Positions 50,776 to 62,951 of a DNA stretch of 64,000 nt are shown here, one piece after another. The notes under the pieces are model-generated. The model made no database searches. It saw only the letters and a program-made list of their open reading frames with translations, and had not been told where the DNA came from. Both the position numbers and the translations under genes were made by a program. Origin of the DNA: Malus domestica (taxonomy: Eukaryota; Streptophyta; Magnoliopsida; Rosales; Rosaceae); NCBI RefSeq assembly GCF_042453785.1, contig NC_091664.1, forward strand, positions 673,001 through 737,000, given 5' to 3'. Every line of letters begins with the position of its first letter. Within the stretch, counting starts at the first letter, position 1.

Positions 50776-50963
50776 TTAATTTAATATATGTAAATTTTGA
50801 AAAAAATATTAAAAACCCTCAACTCAGTCATTCTCTCTCCGTCTCTACATAATTCAGTGCAAAAACTTGGCCCTGTCAAACAATCAACAAAAGAAACTCA
50901 AACTTCGAAAACAAGTGGTTAAGAACCCACTGGGGCATTACATCGAACACCCCGGCGGGCACC

Positions 50964-51324
50964 CTAATCGGAGCAGATTTTCTTCAACTTATCAGCCGCA
51001 GATTCATCCACAGAGTACTGCAATCGCAGGAAATCCCAATTGGGTTCAACAGAAACACACACAAAAATGTCCAAAACCAATAAATATTCCAAATTTGTGT
51101 TTTTAGTGATAGAAATTACGACGTTGTACCTTATTTAGGACCCAGAGGGAATGATTGTAGGCCCTGAGGAAGAGATCGTGGAGGGCCTTGTCGTCGTTGG
51201 CCTCGACCTCTCTGTAATTGACGAAGTTCTCGCGGGCGTACTTGGCGTAGTAAGGTTGAGAGTCCTTTGGTAACCTCCTCACCAATCTCAGAACCTCCCC
51301 GTAGATTTTCAATGCTTTCTCCAT
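50964..51324 (-). CDS. LYR-motif protein (LYRM9-like), 82 aa
   Basis: Two exons, 51324-51130 and 51017-50964, separated by a 112-bp intron with consensus borders (AAG|GTACAA ... TGCAG|TAC), phase 0. The product starts MEKALKIYGEVLRLVRRLP, carrying the L-Y-R/K-type helix, continues YYAKYARENFVNYREV, and ends DESAADKLKKICSD. LYR proteins are small mitochondrial adaptors that work with acyl carrier protein in Fe-S cluster supply or respiratory-complex assembly; this one resembles the plant homologues of animal LYRM9. No stops, frameshifts or missing splice sites. The whole gene lies inside the hAT-like element at 50428-51821, with 497 bp left upstream of its ATG, so it may be a transduplicated copy. 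Confidence 0.87.
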
Positions 51325-52554
51325 ATCTCGACTCCCAGCACCGTCGATCAGCGATCACAGCATCAGAACCTCCACGAATAAAAAGGGCTTTTACTTGTCT
51401 TCACAAACGGGCCTCTGTTTATTGCGCAACAGACATATTGGAGTTGGTATGGGCCGTACCAAGCAGTTATTTCTAATGGGGCACTATATGCACCCAACCC
51501 AATTTAATATAACGATGTTTAATTGTCAGAAAATAAAAATTTTTTTTGTAATTTTCAAGTTGTTAAAAAAAATATGTAGATAAGTGAAAAAATGGGTAAA
51601 TTGGTAAAAAAAAGTATAACCAGGTTCAAAAATGGGTAAATGGTTATGGTTAAATAGGTACACGGTTATGCGTATGGATAACTGTTTATAAACGGTTATG
51701 ATTATGGGTATAACCGTTTATACAATTACCCAACAGGCAAACGGTTATGCGGGTATGAACATAAACGGTTATGGATAAATAACCGCAGTTATCCGTCCGC
51801 CATAACCATTGCCAATCCCTAGGTGTGCTTGATTGCAGTGTACATTTGACTGTTCACCTATATGAGTGTGGAAGTGAGGCTGCTTCCTATGACAGCTTAG
51901 GCAGGTTCTCTAGAGCACTCATGATAATTCAGCTTGGGCAGGTTCTGTTTACATTTTCTCATTATTTATCACCATGTACTAATTTGACATGGTGATAAAT
52001 AATAATTGTCTAAGGACTGGATGATGATGCTACCAGTATTACCCAAATCAATATTACAAATGTTAAAAAGTGGGAAGGCGTACCCTGAAATGCAAGGCAA
52101 ATTGTCAAAGGACTGGTTGATGATGAAGAAAGGATTGAATTATTTGCCTTATTCAAAACTTGGAAGATGGAATTTAATACACCAAATACATATATCAGAG
52201 AATCTCCTCTACAACCCTCTAATCCAGATAATAATTGACTGAACATGCCATGAATCTTCTTGCTCATACACTTAGTACCTAAACCATGCTTTACAAAAAA
52301 CAACCCTGTATCGAACAATCAACTTTTCCATAAAGGTAAAGGTAAATACCCAATTTATGCCAACCATGCGTAAACGAGCGAGCATCTGATAGGGGCTTGA
52401 AAAACCTGGAACCATTTTCAATATCATCAAACAACAGAATCCCAATAACATTAATCAAGGATGCATACAAGAACACAATTACTTAAACACGCATCAGAAA
52501 AGGTTTAGCGGCAACCTGGGCCTGAAACATTGATCAAGTAGCTGCCTGCCATGC

Positions 52555-55500
52555 TCAGTCCAGCTTGACATTAGAGTAGAGTAATGTATCCCTGGTGACT
52601 GGCATATTCAGAAGGAAGCACACCTATATAAAGAAAATACACAAAACAGGTAAATATCCTTCTAACCACCAAACAGTTAAACACATTATTGACCCACACG
52701 ATCGGTCTAAAAATATAATTTAACAATCATTAGATGATTCACTTTTGTACATTCAAGAAAAACATCAGATAAAAAGCGGTTCAAGTAGAACTAGGTTCAT
52801 TGTTTCATCCTTAAGTTTGTCATGTCCTGGCCAAAGTCCAGCAAAGCATCAGATGTTATGGCCAATGGGTTTTGTTCATGGTTTTTTCTCCTTTTTCGTT
52901 TTCAGCTGCGACTTTGATCTTTAAGGACGGTGAAACTTACCCCCAAAAGAGTTGAAATGATAAGAATAATTCCTGTGATCCAAGCAAGTGTACGCCTAAC
53001 CAATAACACTTGCACAATTTTTGTATTATTCAGGCCTTCTTTTTCAGCCAACAAACGAGCATATGATCGACTAGTATACATCACATTCAACATCTTTCCC
53101 GACTCCACAGGTGCAACTCCATTGAAAAGGATAGCTCCAACAATTTGACCTGCAAAATTGTTAATTTAACATTATTTCTAAAGATGATGACGAAAAATTT
53201 CAAATGAACTATTGAATGAAGAAAATATATATTCATAAAAGTACCAAATATATGGCAGATATACACATAAAATTGGCAACAATGTTTCTAGAAAGAACAA
53301 TTGCTTTAAAAGAACGAGAATTAACTAATAAAGTTTAAAATCAAAATGATTACCTTTGTAGGCATTTTCAAGTGAATCAAATATCTTGGACAGTGTAGCA
53401 AGTAGTAGCTCCACTCCATGTTGAGCTGCTCCATCAGTTCCATACTGCTCTTGCAAAACCTATCATAAGGTTTTGAAGTTTTTTTATTAAGCTATGGAAC
53501 TCGATGCAGACACACAATAAGAATAAACAAAAGAACACAGAGTCAAGAAAGTGCATGCATATGATTTGACTGCGTGTGCACAATTAATATATGCACATAT
53601 ATCAAATATATGAAATTTATGGAATGCAGCTTGGATACTATATTTTGATATACTCTTTTCTTCTTAAGGAGAAAAAAAAATATTTTATTGAATATGTATC
53701 AACTAATCAAAGTGAAGAAGCAGCCTACAAAGCAAACAAACAGACCTCTAACCAGTAAATTGCTATATATGAAAAACATAAAATGCCCAAAAGTATCTTT
53801 AATTAGAAGCACAAAACATCCCACAAGCTAACCAAAAATGAACTTTAACACTGTGGCCTTCCAATCCACATGAACAATAGAATAGTATATCCCAAATCCA
53901 GAGGGAGTCAAAGCACACAATGATGTCCAAAAGAAAATTCCACCCTACATACCTGCACTGGTATATATTTAGATCTTGTTTATCCTTGTTCCTAACCACA
54001 ATTTTCTTTTCTCACTTTTAAACAAGTAGCTGGATCCATAATCCATAATCACTTTTAAACGAGTAATTAATCTGTAAACTGAAATTACAGTATTACTATT
54101 ACACCAATACTCCTCACTATTTTACACCTAAATTAAAGGACCTACTTGTTTCGGTAAAGACATTGCACATAAAATTGACCATTACACGATGAAATAGGTA
54201 TGTTGTATTTTTGTGTTCGTAGTGATGATAGGGAGCTGGATGTTATGGATACATTCTACCTCTAGTGAACTACTGGTCCACTGCAAGCATGTTTTGTTTC
54301 TTATTAACAAGAACAAAACAAAAAAGAGCATAAAAGCAAACAACCACACTTCAAAATATGTTCTTTATTACTTGGACTCAACCCATGTTTGAGCAGTGGG
54401 TTGATGGTGATAACCATACCCCAAAAAGAGAAGTACCCCACAAGCAAAAAGATCTCTAAACTATATTATGCATACAAGAATGTGGATAGTCTAAGATTTC
54501 CAGAATCCATAAATTTTCAGTACCGTGGAGTTCCACAAATGAAGTACAAAAAACCTTCGAAGGATACTCTTAACAGAAGAGTACATTATCACTTATATTA
54601 ACCAATGTTTTAAAAGGCTCGCCTTAGAGGCCACCAAGAGGGTTGCTGCCTTTGTTTTGAGGGAGTGGGCGGAAGACATTGCCAGAGCCGCCTAGGCAGC
54701 GGAGGCGCGCCTCAGGCCGTCCAGGCATCTCTGTTTGGCTGTTTTTTTATTTATTTTTTTATTTTAACTCCCAAACCCAAATTTTGGGTAGGGTTTTAAC
54801 TGTCTCATACCTCTTCCTTGCATTATCGTCTCTCTGCCTTTTTTTATGATTTTTATTTTTTTATATAATGGATGTGTGTGTGTGCTGTCTGCGTGCATTG
54901 TTATATGTCTGCTCATTGTGCTTTTCATCCTCAATTATATATATATATATATATATAATATAATATAATATATGTATATATAGGTCGTACCCAGTGCACA
55001 AGGCTCCCGCTTTACGCAGGATCTGGGAGAGGTGAATGTCGGCTAGCCTTACCCTCATTTATGGAGAGGTTGCTCCCAATATGTATATATATTTATAATA
55101 CATGTGTGTGCTCAAGATGATTATTGATTAATAATCTTTTTTTTTAATATAATATGTGTACGCTCAGTGTATATATTAAAACATTTAGGTCCGTGAGGCT
55201 TCGCCTCACGCCTAGGTCGGGCTATCCCTCTGACTCCTCACCCACGCCTCACGCTTTTAATAAATTGATATTAACTGAGAAACTGTGGCTTGCCTGTCAC
55301 AATAGCAAAAAAACATATTCCCCCCCCCCCCCCCCGCCCAACCAAAAAAAAAAAAAAAAAAAACAACCCCTACATATACGTATGTACACACAGCAAAAAT
55401 ACTTTTTGTTGGTTACTACTTTGCCACAAGCATATTTGCTGACATCCATTTTAAACTTTAAAGTCAACCAAAAAAGGAAGAAAACAACACCTTGATTCCA

Positions 55501-57136
55501 TCAAAACGGCCTGTTAATAACTCAGCTGGGCTATGGATGTTGTGTGACAAATCTTGATGCATTTCTGTTGCCCTTTTAAAGTTGCGGATGAGAGACAGAA
55601 GGCTAGTTGTGAATATCCTATCTGATTCCTGTAAACGTATACGATGCAGGCCTTCCAATATAAACCACCATTTTACAACATGTATACAATGCATATCAAA
55701 CAAATGAACATGTTATAGTCAATCTCAGAAAACCTTTGACATATGAAGCTTCAAGTTGTCGCCATTGGCCAAAGGGATGCTCAACTCTCCATTTAGTGGT
55801 TCTAATGTATCAACAACATATGAACCACTCATCCAAGCTGCCTAAAGAAGACAAAAATCTTAACATTAAAATTAAAGCAAAAACTCAAGTTCATTTTCAT
55901 GTATACAAGAATAAAAAAAAAGCATGGCATGTCGAATAAATGAACATAAAAAACAAAACATGATATAGAATATCTTCAAGCCAGACTCACAAAATCTCCA
56001 ATCTCCTTGTCAGTATAATCTGTCGATTGTTCATCCAAAGAAAACACAGAAACTTCACCTTCATCTGCAACAACACATATAATGAACAAAATTTACATAA
56101 TTCTGAATGAGGAATAGACTAATAGTAATGTCCTTGCACTAGTTTCACAAGTTACTCGTTTTGAAAGGTCATATACCTGGAAGCTCGATGTCAGCTTTGC
56201 TTGAGCCAAGGTCAATCTTGGAACTGTAGGCACTGCTGAACATGGCATTGTCTTTGACTACAAGAGCATGATCTGCATGTATTTTGACATACATGTTTAT
56301 AATAAGTGCACAAAGTAATATAATAATGGTAAAAGTGTCATAAGTTAGCATGCATTTTACTATTTTAGAGACAATGTTATATACCATCAATTCCTCCAAC
56401 TTCAAGCGCAACAACAGCACGAGGCCTATTGAATGGATTAGGCACGAGAACCTCATTCAACTACCACAAAGCAACAACAAAATATGATAAATTAGACCTT
56501 GGGTTAACACGATGGGGGTAACTAGAGAAAATAACTTCACATTACTTATTATCCACAACACCTTAGCTGAACCAACAGCTGAGAGGGCGGAAGATGGTGC
56601 AAATCCAAGCAAAACTGACACGGCTGCACTGACTTCTGAGAGCAACATTGAGTCGGGCTGCGAAAGCAAAAGGCAAGTAGTATTAGCAGATAAACGAAGA
56701 AAAATCTGCAGTATTCAATATCTAGATAAAACAACTGAAAAAAATACCCCTTGCAGTACCAAAATCAAATATAACAAAATGAGGTATGCTTAAAATTCCG
56801 CCAAAAAAATCCCAGGAATCCCTTTTGGGGGAAACAAGAAATATATTGGCACGATCAAATTTCTAACAATTTCAAGTTCAATTAGACTGAATTTAATATG
56901 TGAAGTTGTGAACTTTAAATAATTAAACTGAATTGGGGAATTCTGAATCAACAAGCAATTGCGGGAATTACCTTGACGACATCGTTTGACGAAGGGTTAC
57001 GAAGAAAATGATGAGTGGAGCTATCGATGAAGAAGACAGAGGCAGTACCATCAGCCTGATTCAAAAACGAACAAAACAGTAATCAGATCGGAGACCTATC
57101 ATTATCACATCGATATATATATACGCACACAGATAC

Positions 57137-57192
<56 letters not shown>

Positions 57193-57266
57193 ACCTTAGC
57201 GTTGGAGGAGATAAACGAAGCAATGGTGAGTATGTAGAAGCAGATGGTGCGTGTGAGTAAAGCCAT
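52555..57266 (-). CDS. Type I membrane protein of unknown role (DUF7794-like), copy A
   Basis: 11 exons: 57266-57195, 57055-56972, 56657-56562, 56460-56385, 56272-56177, 56064-55991, 55841-55734, 55628-55491, 53459-53354, 53149-52941, 52623-52555; all in phase, 375 aa. Residues 1-24 are a signal peptide (MALLTRTICFYILTIASFIS). A lumenal domain of about 310 residues follows. One membrane helix lies near 336-360 (AWITGIILIISTLLGVCFLL), then a short tail MPVTRDTLLYSNVKLD. I believe this is the plant family once labelled DUF7794. The single-pass layout and the D-[ST]-[IL]-[IL]-Y...K-[IL]-x-D tail recall V-ATPase accessory proteins (ATP6AP2/Voa1 type); that link is inference. All splice sites look sound, and the (GA)n tract at 57157-57187 falls in intron 1. 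Confidence 0.82.
54603..55267. mobile_element. hAT element in intron 8 of copy A
   Basis: Ends CAATGTTTTAAAAGGC and (complement) CAATTTATTAAAAGCG are imperfect inverted repeats. Flanks ATATTAAC (54595-54602, 55268-55275) are a perfect 8-bp duplication. Inner ends are rich in GAGGC/GCCTC motifs. It contains a truncated SINE at 54983-55078 and AT microsatellites. Copy B of the duplication lacks it. Confidence 0.8.
54983..55078 (-). mobile_element. 5'-truncated Au-like SINE with 13-bp TSD
   Basis: GGTCGTACCCAGTGCACAAG onward matches the SINE at 2532 with few changes, but stops at TGCTCCC, losing the pol III promoter end. It is bounded by perfect 13-bp duplications ATATGTATATATA (54970-54982, 55079-55091), so truncation happened at integration and not by later deletion. 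Confidence 0.85.
55321..55363. repeat. Poly-C / poly-A tract
   Basis: About 15 C followed shortly by about 20 A, in intron 8 of copy A. Likely slippage-prone and liable to assembly error. Confidence 0.9.
57157..57187. repeat. (GA)n microsatellite in intron 1 of copy A
   Basis: About 15 GA units directly after a (TA)n run. The matching intron of copy B has only a short AGAGAGAG run. Confidence 0.93.
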
Positions 57267-58073
57267 GGGAGAGAGAGGATCTGATCTGTGGCTCTGCTAC
57301 TTGGAATGAGGAAGGAGGGGCGAACTGACTTGTCCTTTTGATTTCAAGAAAGAAGCCGCGAGCGACGTCGTATCAGTTTATATTCTGTTTTCTTTTTTTT
57401 TCTTTTTCTTTTTTTTTTTGTCAGATAGTTTGGAGCTAAAACCTAATCATGAGGAGTATTTATGTGAGCAAATGCTAGTCTATGACTATAAACTTACTAT
57501 TCACGAAGAGCGAGGAAGAGTTTCTCTTCAAGTTATCAATGAATCATGAATTTTGTTTTAATGGTCGTAATTGTTCATATTCTTACTCACGCACTGTGTA
57601 AAAATTATTTATGCAAAAAATCAATATTTATAAGATCATCTTCGAACTATATAAAAACATATGGATGAAGGAATCCAGTAAAAGAATTATAAACCGTTTA
57701 TCTATTTGCTACAGTTAATTTATTAAACGATCTTATTTTAATTGAATTTTTGTAAAGATGATTTTTACAAAATGATTTATAATATGAACTATTCTGATTA
57801 TAAATAGAATGTTTCGTGAATTGGTATAAAGTATCTTAAAAGAGTCAAGCCTTTCTCTTTCAAAAATATCATTATGTCCTTTTTTCTTTTCTTTTTTAAG
57901 TTACGCCCTTATGATGAATATTGAATGAAAACACTACGACTTACGGGCATAAGCTTTGTTTGACACCAACGTGAACAAATAATCAAAATTTCATAGGGGA
58001 AAACGGCAATGCTACGAGTATCACGCAAATCAATATTACAAGTGTTAAAAGTGGGAAGGCGTACCCTGAAATG

Positions 58074-58227
58074 GAGAGAGGATCCTAAGATCCTCCAATC
58101 ATATCCGTTCATCATACATCGCGTGGGTCAATTTTATCAGATATTGTTTATATTCAATTTTAAATGAAAAAATTTACAATAATTTCCGACCATAATGTAT
58201 GATGAATGGATGTCATTAAAAGATCGT
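58074..58227. mobile_element. MITE specific to copy B, with visible empty site in copy A
   Basis: A 154-bp insert between perfect 9-bp duplications CCTGAAATG (58065-58073, 58228-58236). Copy A has the unoccupied site, a single CCTGAAATG at 52084-52092. Ends are imperfect inverted repeats (GATCCTCCAATCATATCCG... against GATCTTTTAATGACATCCA...). The 9-bp TSD suggests Mutator. Confidence 0.9.
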
Positions 58228-58682
58228 CCTGAAATGCAAGGCAATAGTCGAAGGACTGGACGATGATGAAGAAAAGATTGAATTATTTGCTTTATTCAAA
58301 ACTTAAAAGATGGAATTTAATACACCAAATACATATATCATAAAGAATCTCCTCTGTAACTCTAATCCACATAATAATTGACTTAACAAACCATGAATCT
58401 TCTTACTTATACACCTAGCGCCTAAACCATGCTTTACATTACCCTGTATCGAACAATCAACTTTTCCATAAAGGTAAATACCCAATTCATGTCAACCGTG
58501 CGTGACTGAGTGAGCGTCTGATGGGCTCGAAAAACCTGAACCATGTTCAATATCATCGATCAACAGAATCCCAATAATATTAATCAAGGATTCATACAAG
58601 AATGCAATTACGTAAAACACATCAGAAAAGGTTTAGCGGCAACCTGTGCCTGAAACATTGACCAAGTAGCTGCCTGCCATGC

Positions 58683-61600
58683 TCAGTCCAGCTTGACGTT
58701 AGAGTAGAGTAACGTATCCCTCGTGACTGGCATATTCAGAAGGAAGCATACCTACATAAAGAACAGACACAAAACAGGTAAACATCCTTCTAATCACAAA
58801 ACAGGTAAACACTTCATTGACCCACATGATCAGTCAAAAAAATATATTTAACAATCGTTAGATGATTCACTTTTGTACATCCAAGAAAAACATCCGATAA
58901 AAAGTGGTTCAAGTAGAATTAGTTTCATTGTTTCATCCTTAAGTTTGTAATGTCCCGTCCAAAGTCAAGCAAAGCATCAGACAAAAAGTGGTTCAGGGCC
59001 GATGGGTTTTGTTCATGGTTTATTCTCCTTTTTCGTTTTCAGCTGCGACTATGATCTTTAACGACAAGTGAAACATACCCCCAAAAGAGTTGAAATGATA
59101 AGAATAATTCCTGTGATCCAAGCAAGTGTACGCCTAACCAATAACACTTGCACAATTTTTGTGTTATTCAGGCCTTCTTTTTCAGCCAACAAACGAGCAG
59201 ATGATCGACAAGTATACATCACATTCAACATCTTTCCCGACTCCACAGGTGCAACTCCATTGAAGAGGATAGCTCCAACAATTTGACCTGCAAAATTGTT
59301 AATTTAACATTATTTCTGAAGACGACGACGATGAAAAATTTCAAATGAACTATTGAATGAAGAAAATATATATTCATAAAAGTACCAAATATATGGCAGA
59401 TATACACATAAAATTGGCAACGATCATTCTCAAAACAATCATTGCCTTAAAAGAACGAGAATTAACTCATAAAGTTTAAAACCAAAATGATCACCTTTGT
59501 ATGCATTTTCAAGTGAATCAAATATCTTGGACAGTGTAGCAAGCAGTAGCTCCACTCCATGTTGAGCAGCTCCATCAGTTCCATACTGCTCTTGCAAAAC
59601 CTATCATAAGATTTTGAATTTTTTTATTAAGCTATGGAACTCAATACAGACACACAATAAGAATACACAAAAGAACACACAGACAAGAAAGTGCACGCAT
59701 ATGATTTGGCTGCGTGTGCACGATTATACATGCACATATACCAAATATATGAAACTTATGCAATGCAGTTTCGATACTATATTTTGATATACTCTTTTCT
59801 TCTTAAGGAGAAAACAAATATTTTATTGAAAATGTATCAACTAATCAAAGTGAAGAAGCAGCCTACAAAGAAAACAAACAGAACCGGTAAACTGCTATGT
59901 ATGAAAAACATAAAATGCCCAAACGTATCTTTAATTAGAACAACAAAACATCCCACAAGCTAACCAAAATGAACTTTAACACTGCGGCCTTCCAATTCAC
60001 ATGAATAACAGAATAGTATATCCCAAATCCAGAGGGAGTCAAAGCACACAATGATGCCCAAAAGCAAATTCCACCCTACATACCCTCCACTGGCACAATC
60101 TAAAAGAAAATTACTGTACTTTGTTTAATCCACACAACCCACAACATAGTACAGTTAAATACAAAAAGCTTATTTCCTGGACCAGGATTGAAAGAAGATT
60201 TTTAGATCTAGTTTGTCCTTGTTTCTAACCACAATTTTCTTTTCTCACTTTTAAACGAGCAGCTGGATTGGAATTTTCCCTAATCCCTAATCACTTTTAA
60301 ACGAGTAACTAATCTGTAAACTGAAATTACAGTATTACACCAATACTCCTCGCATTTTAACACCTACAATTAAAGGACCTACTTGTTTCGGTAAAAACAT
60401 TGCAAATAAAATTGACCGTTATACAATAAAATAGTTCTGTTGTATTTTTGTGTCCGTAGTGATGAGAAGGGAGCTGGATGCTTTAATTCTACCAGAAAAC
60501 ATATTTGCTGACATTCATTTTAAACTTTGAAGTCATCCCAAAAAGGAAGAAAACAACACCTTGATTCCATCAAAACGGCCTGTTAATAACTCAGCTGGGC
60601 TATGGATGTTGTGTGACAAATCTTGATGGATCTCTGTTGCCCTTTTAAAGTTGCAGATCAGATACAGAAGGCTAGTTGTGAATATCCTATCTGATTCCTG
60701 TAAACGTATATGATGCAAGCCTTCCAATATAAGCCACCAGCTTTACAACATGTACAGAATGCATATCAAAACAAAAGAACATGTTATAGTGAATCTCAGA
60801 AAACCTTTGACATATGAAGCTTCAAGTTGTCGCCATTGGCCAAAGGGATGCTCAACTCTCCATTTAGTGGTTCTAATGTATCAACAATATATGAACCACT
60901 CATCCAAGCTGCCTAAAGAAGACAAAAATCGTAACATTAAAATTAAAGCGAAAACTCAAGTTCATTTCATGTATACAAGAATAAAAAACCAGGCATGTGG
61001 AATAGATGAACATCAAAAACGAAACAAGATATAGAATATCTTCAAGCCAAGACTCACAAAATCTCCAATGTCTTTGTCAGTATAATCTGTGGATTGTTCA
61101 TCCAAAGAAAACACAGAAACTTCACCCTCATCTGCAACAACACGTATAATGAACAAAATTTACATAATTCTAAACGAGGAATAGACTAATAGTAATGTCC
61201 TTGCACTAGTTTCACAAATTACTCATTTAGAAAGGTAATATACCTGGAAGCTCGATGTCAGCTTTGCTTGAGCGAAGGTCAATCTTGGAACTATAGGCAT
61301 TGCTGAACATGACATTGTCTTTGACTACAAGAGCATGATCTGCATGTATTTTGACATACATGTTTATAATAAGTGCACAAAGTAATATAGTAATGGTAAA
61401 AGTGTCATACGTAAACATGCATTTTTTACTATTTTAGAGACAAAGTTATATACCACCAATTCCTCCGACTTCAAGCGCAACAACAGCACGAGGCCTATTG
61501 AATGGATTAGGCACAAGAATCTCATTCAACTTCCGCAAGGCAACAACAAAATATGATAAATTAGACCTCTGAGTAACACGATGGGGGTAACTAGAGAAAA

Positions 61601-62314
61601 TAACTTCACATTACTTATTATCCACAACACCTTAGCTGAACCAGCAGCTGAGAAAGTGGAAGGTGGTGCAAATCCAAGCAAGACTGACACGGCTGCACTG
61701 ACTTCTGAGAGCAACATTGAGTCGGGCTGCGAAAGCAAAAGGCAAGTAGTATTAGCAAATAAACGAAGAAAAATCTGCACGTATTCAATATCTAGATGAA
61801 ACAACTGAAAAAATACCCTTGCAGTACCAAAATCAAATATAACAAAATGAGGTATGCTTAAAATTCCGCCAAAAAATATCCCAGGAATCTCTTTTGGGGG
61901 GGGCAAACGAGAAATATATTGACACGATCAAATTTCTAAAAATTTCAAGTTCAATTAGACTGAAATTAATATGTGAAGTTGCGAACTTTATATAATTAAA
62001 TTGAATTGGGGAATACTGAATCAAGAGGCAATTGCTGGAATTACCTTGACAACATCGTTTGAGGAAGGGTTACGAAGAAATTGATGAGTGGAGCTATCGA
62101 TGAAGAAGACGGAGGCAGTTCCGTCAGCCTGATTCAAAAACGAACGAAACGGTAATCAGATCGGCGACCTACCATTGTCACGTATATATAGATACAGAGA
62201 CATATTTATATAATATAGTGAAAGCGAGAGAGAGAGGCGAACCTTAGCATTAGAGGAGATAAACGAAGCAATTGTGAGTATGTAGAAGCAGATTGTGCGT
62301 GCTAGTAAATCCAT
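58683..62314 (-). CDS. Type I membrane protein of unknown role (DUF7794-like), copy B
   Basis: 11 exons with the same lengths as copy A: 62314-62243, 62128-62045, 61726-61631, 61529-61454, 61339-61244, 61131-61058, 60912-60805, 60697-60560, 59600-59495, 59287-59079, 58751-58683; 375 aa, no stops or frameshifts. It keeps the signal peptide (MDLLARTICFYILTIASFIS), lumenal domain, membrane helix and the DTLLYSNVKLD tail. It differs from copy A by scattered substitutions (for example MALLTR to MDLLAR, THHF to THQF, GGID to GGIG, SSALSAVGS to PSTFSAAGS). The intron 3 acceptor is GAAG rather than GTAG, and the intron 10 donor is GTATGT rather than GTAAGT. Both copies look functional, so this is a retained tandem pair. 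Function as for copy A is unknown. Confidence 0.82.
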
Positions 62315-62951
62315 GGCGCAGAGAGGATCTGACCTGTGGCTCTGCTACTTGGATTGAGGAAGGAGGGGCGAACCGATTTGTCCTGGTTATTTATTTACAA
62401 AATCCTTTTTTATTTCAAGAAAGTAGCGGGGAGCGACGTCGTATCAGGCTATATTCTTTTTTCTCTCTTTTTTTTTTTTTTTTTTGTCTGATGGTTTGGG
62501 ACTAAAACCCAAACATTACTATTCACGAAGAGTGAGGAGGAAGTTTCTCTTCAGGATATCAAATGAATCACAAATTTTGTACTAATAATTGTAATTTTTC
62601 ATATTACTACTCACGCACTCTGTAAAAATAATTTATGCAAAAAATTAATAAAATATAAGATTGTGGTCTTATAACTATATAAAAATTTATAGTGGAATCC
62701 AACAAAAAAAATTATAAACCGTTGATATATTTGCTACAATTAATTGATTAAACGATCTTATTTTAATTGAATTTTTACAAAAATGATCTTTACATAATTA
62801 TTTGTAATATGAACGATTCTAATTATAAGCACGAAATTATGTAAATTAGTAACAAAATATCGAGAAACTTCACTTCAATCTTAAAGACTCAAGTCTTTCT
62901 CTTTCGAAAAATACCATTTATGTCCAATTTTTTTCAAGCTATGCCCTTATT

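Larger units (their letters stand above)
50428..51821. mobile_element. hAT-like element enclosing a complete LYR gene (candidate Pack-hAT)
   Basis: Ends TTGGGATGAGCAA (50428) and, on the complement, TAGGGATTGGCAA (from 51821) match at about 10 of 13 positions. They are flanked by perfect 8-bp duplications GGTGTGCT (50420-50427, 51822-51829). Both ends carry many inverted AACGGTTATGG/ATAACCGTT motifs (50495-50600 and 51640-51800), the subterminal repeat pattern of plant hAT elements. Between them lie a nested MITE (50621-50775) and a two-exon LYR gene, and no transposase. The simplest reading is a non-autonomous hAT that captured a host gene with its intron. Confidence 0.75.
52027..57912. repeat. 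Tandem duplication, copy A
   Basis: This block matches 58010-62951 in the same orientation, from downstream of the gene (GTGGGAAGGCGTACCCTGAAATG) to about 600 bp upstream of its start codon. Exons and most introns align. Copy A has an extra segment of roughly 1 kb in intron 8, which includes a hAT element with a nested SINE. Confidence 0.93.
58010..62951. repeat. Tandem duplication, copy B
   Basis: Direct repeat of 52027-57912, beginning only about 100 bp after copy A ends. Compared with A it lacks roughly 1 kb in intron 8 and carries a 154-bp MITE in its downstream end. Confidence 0.93.
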
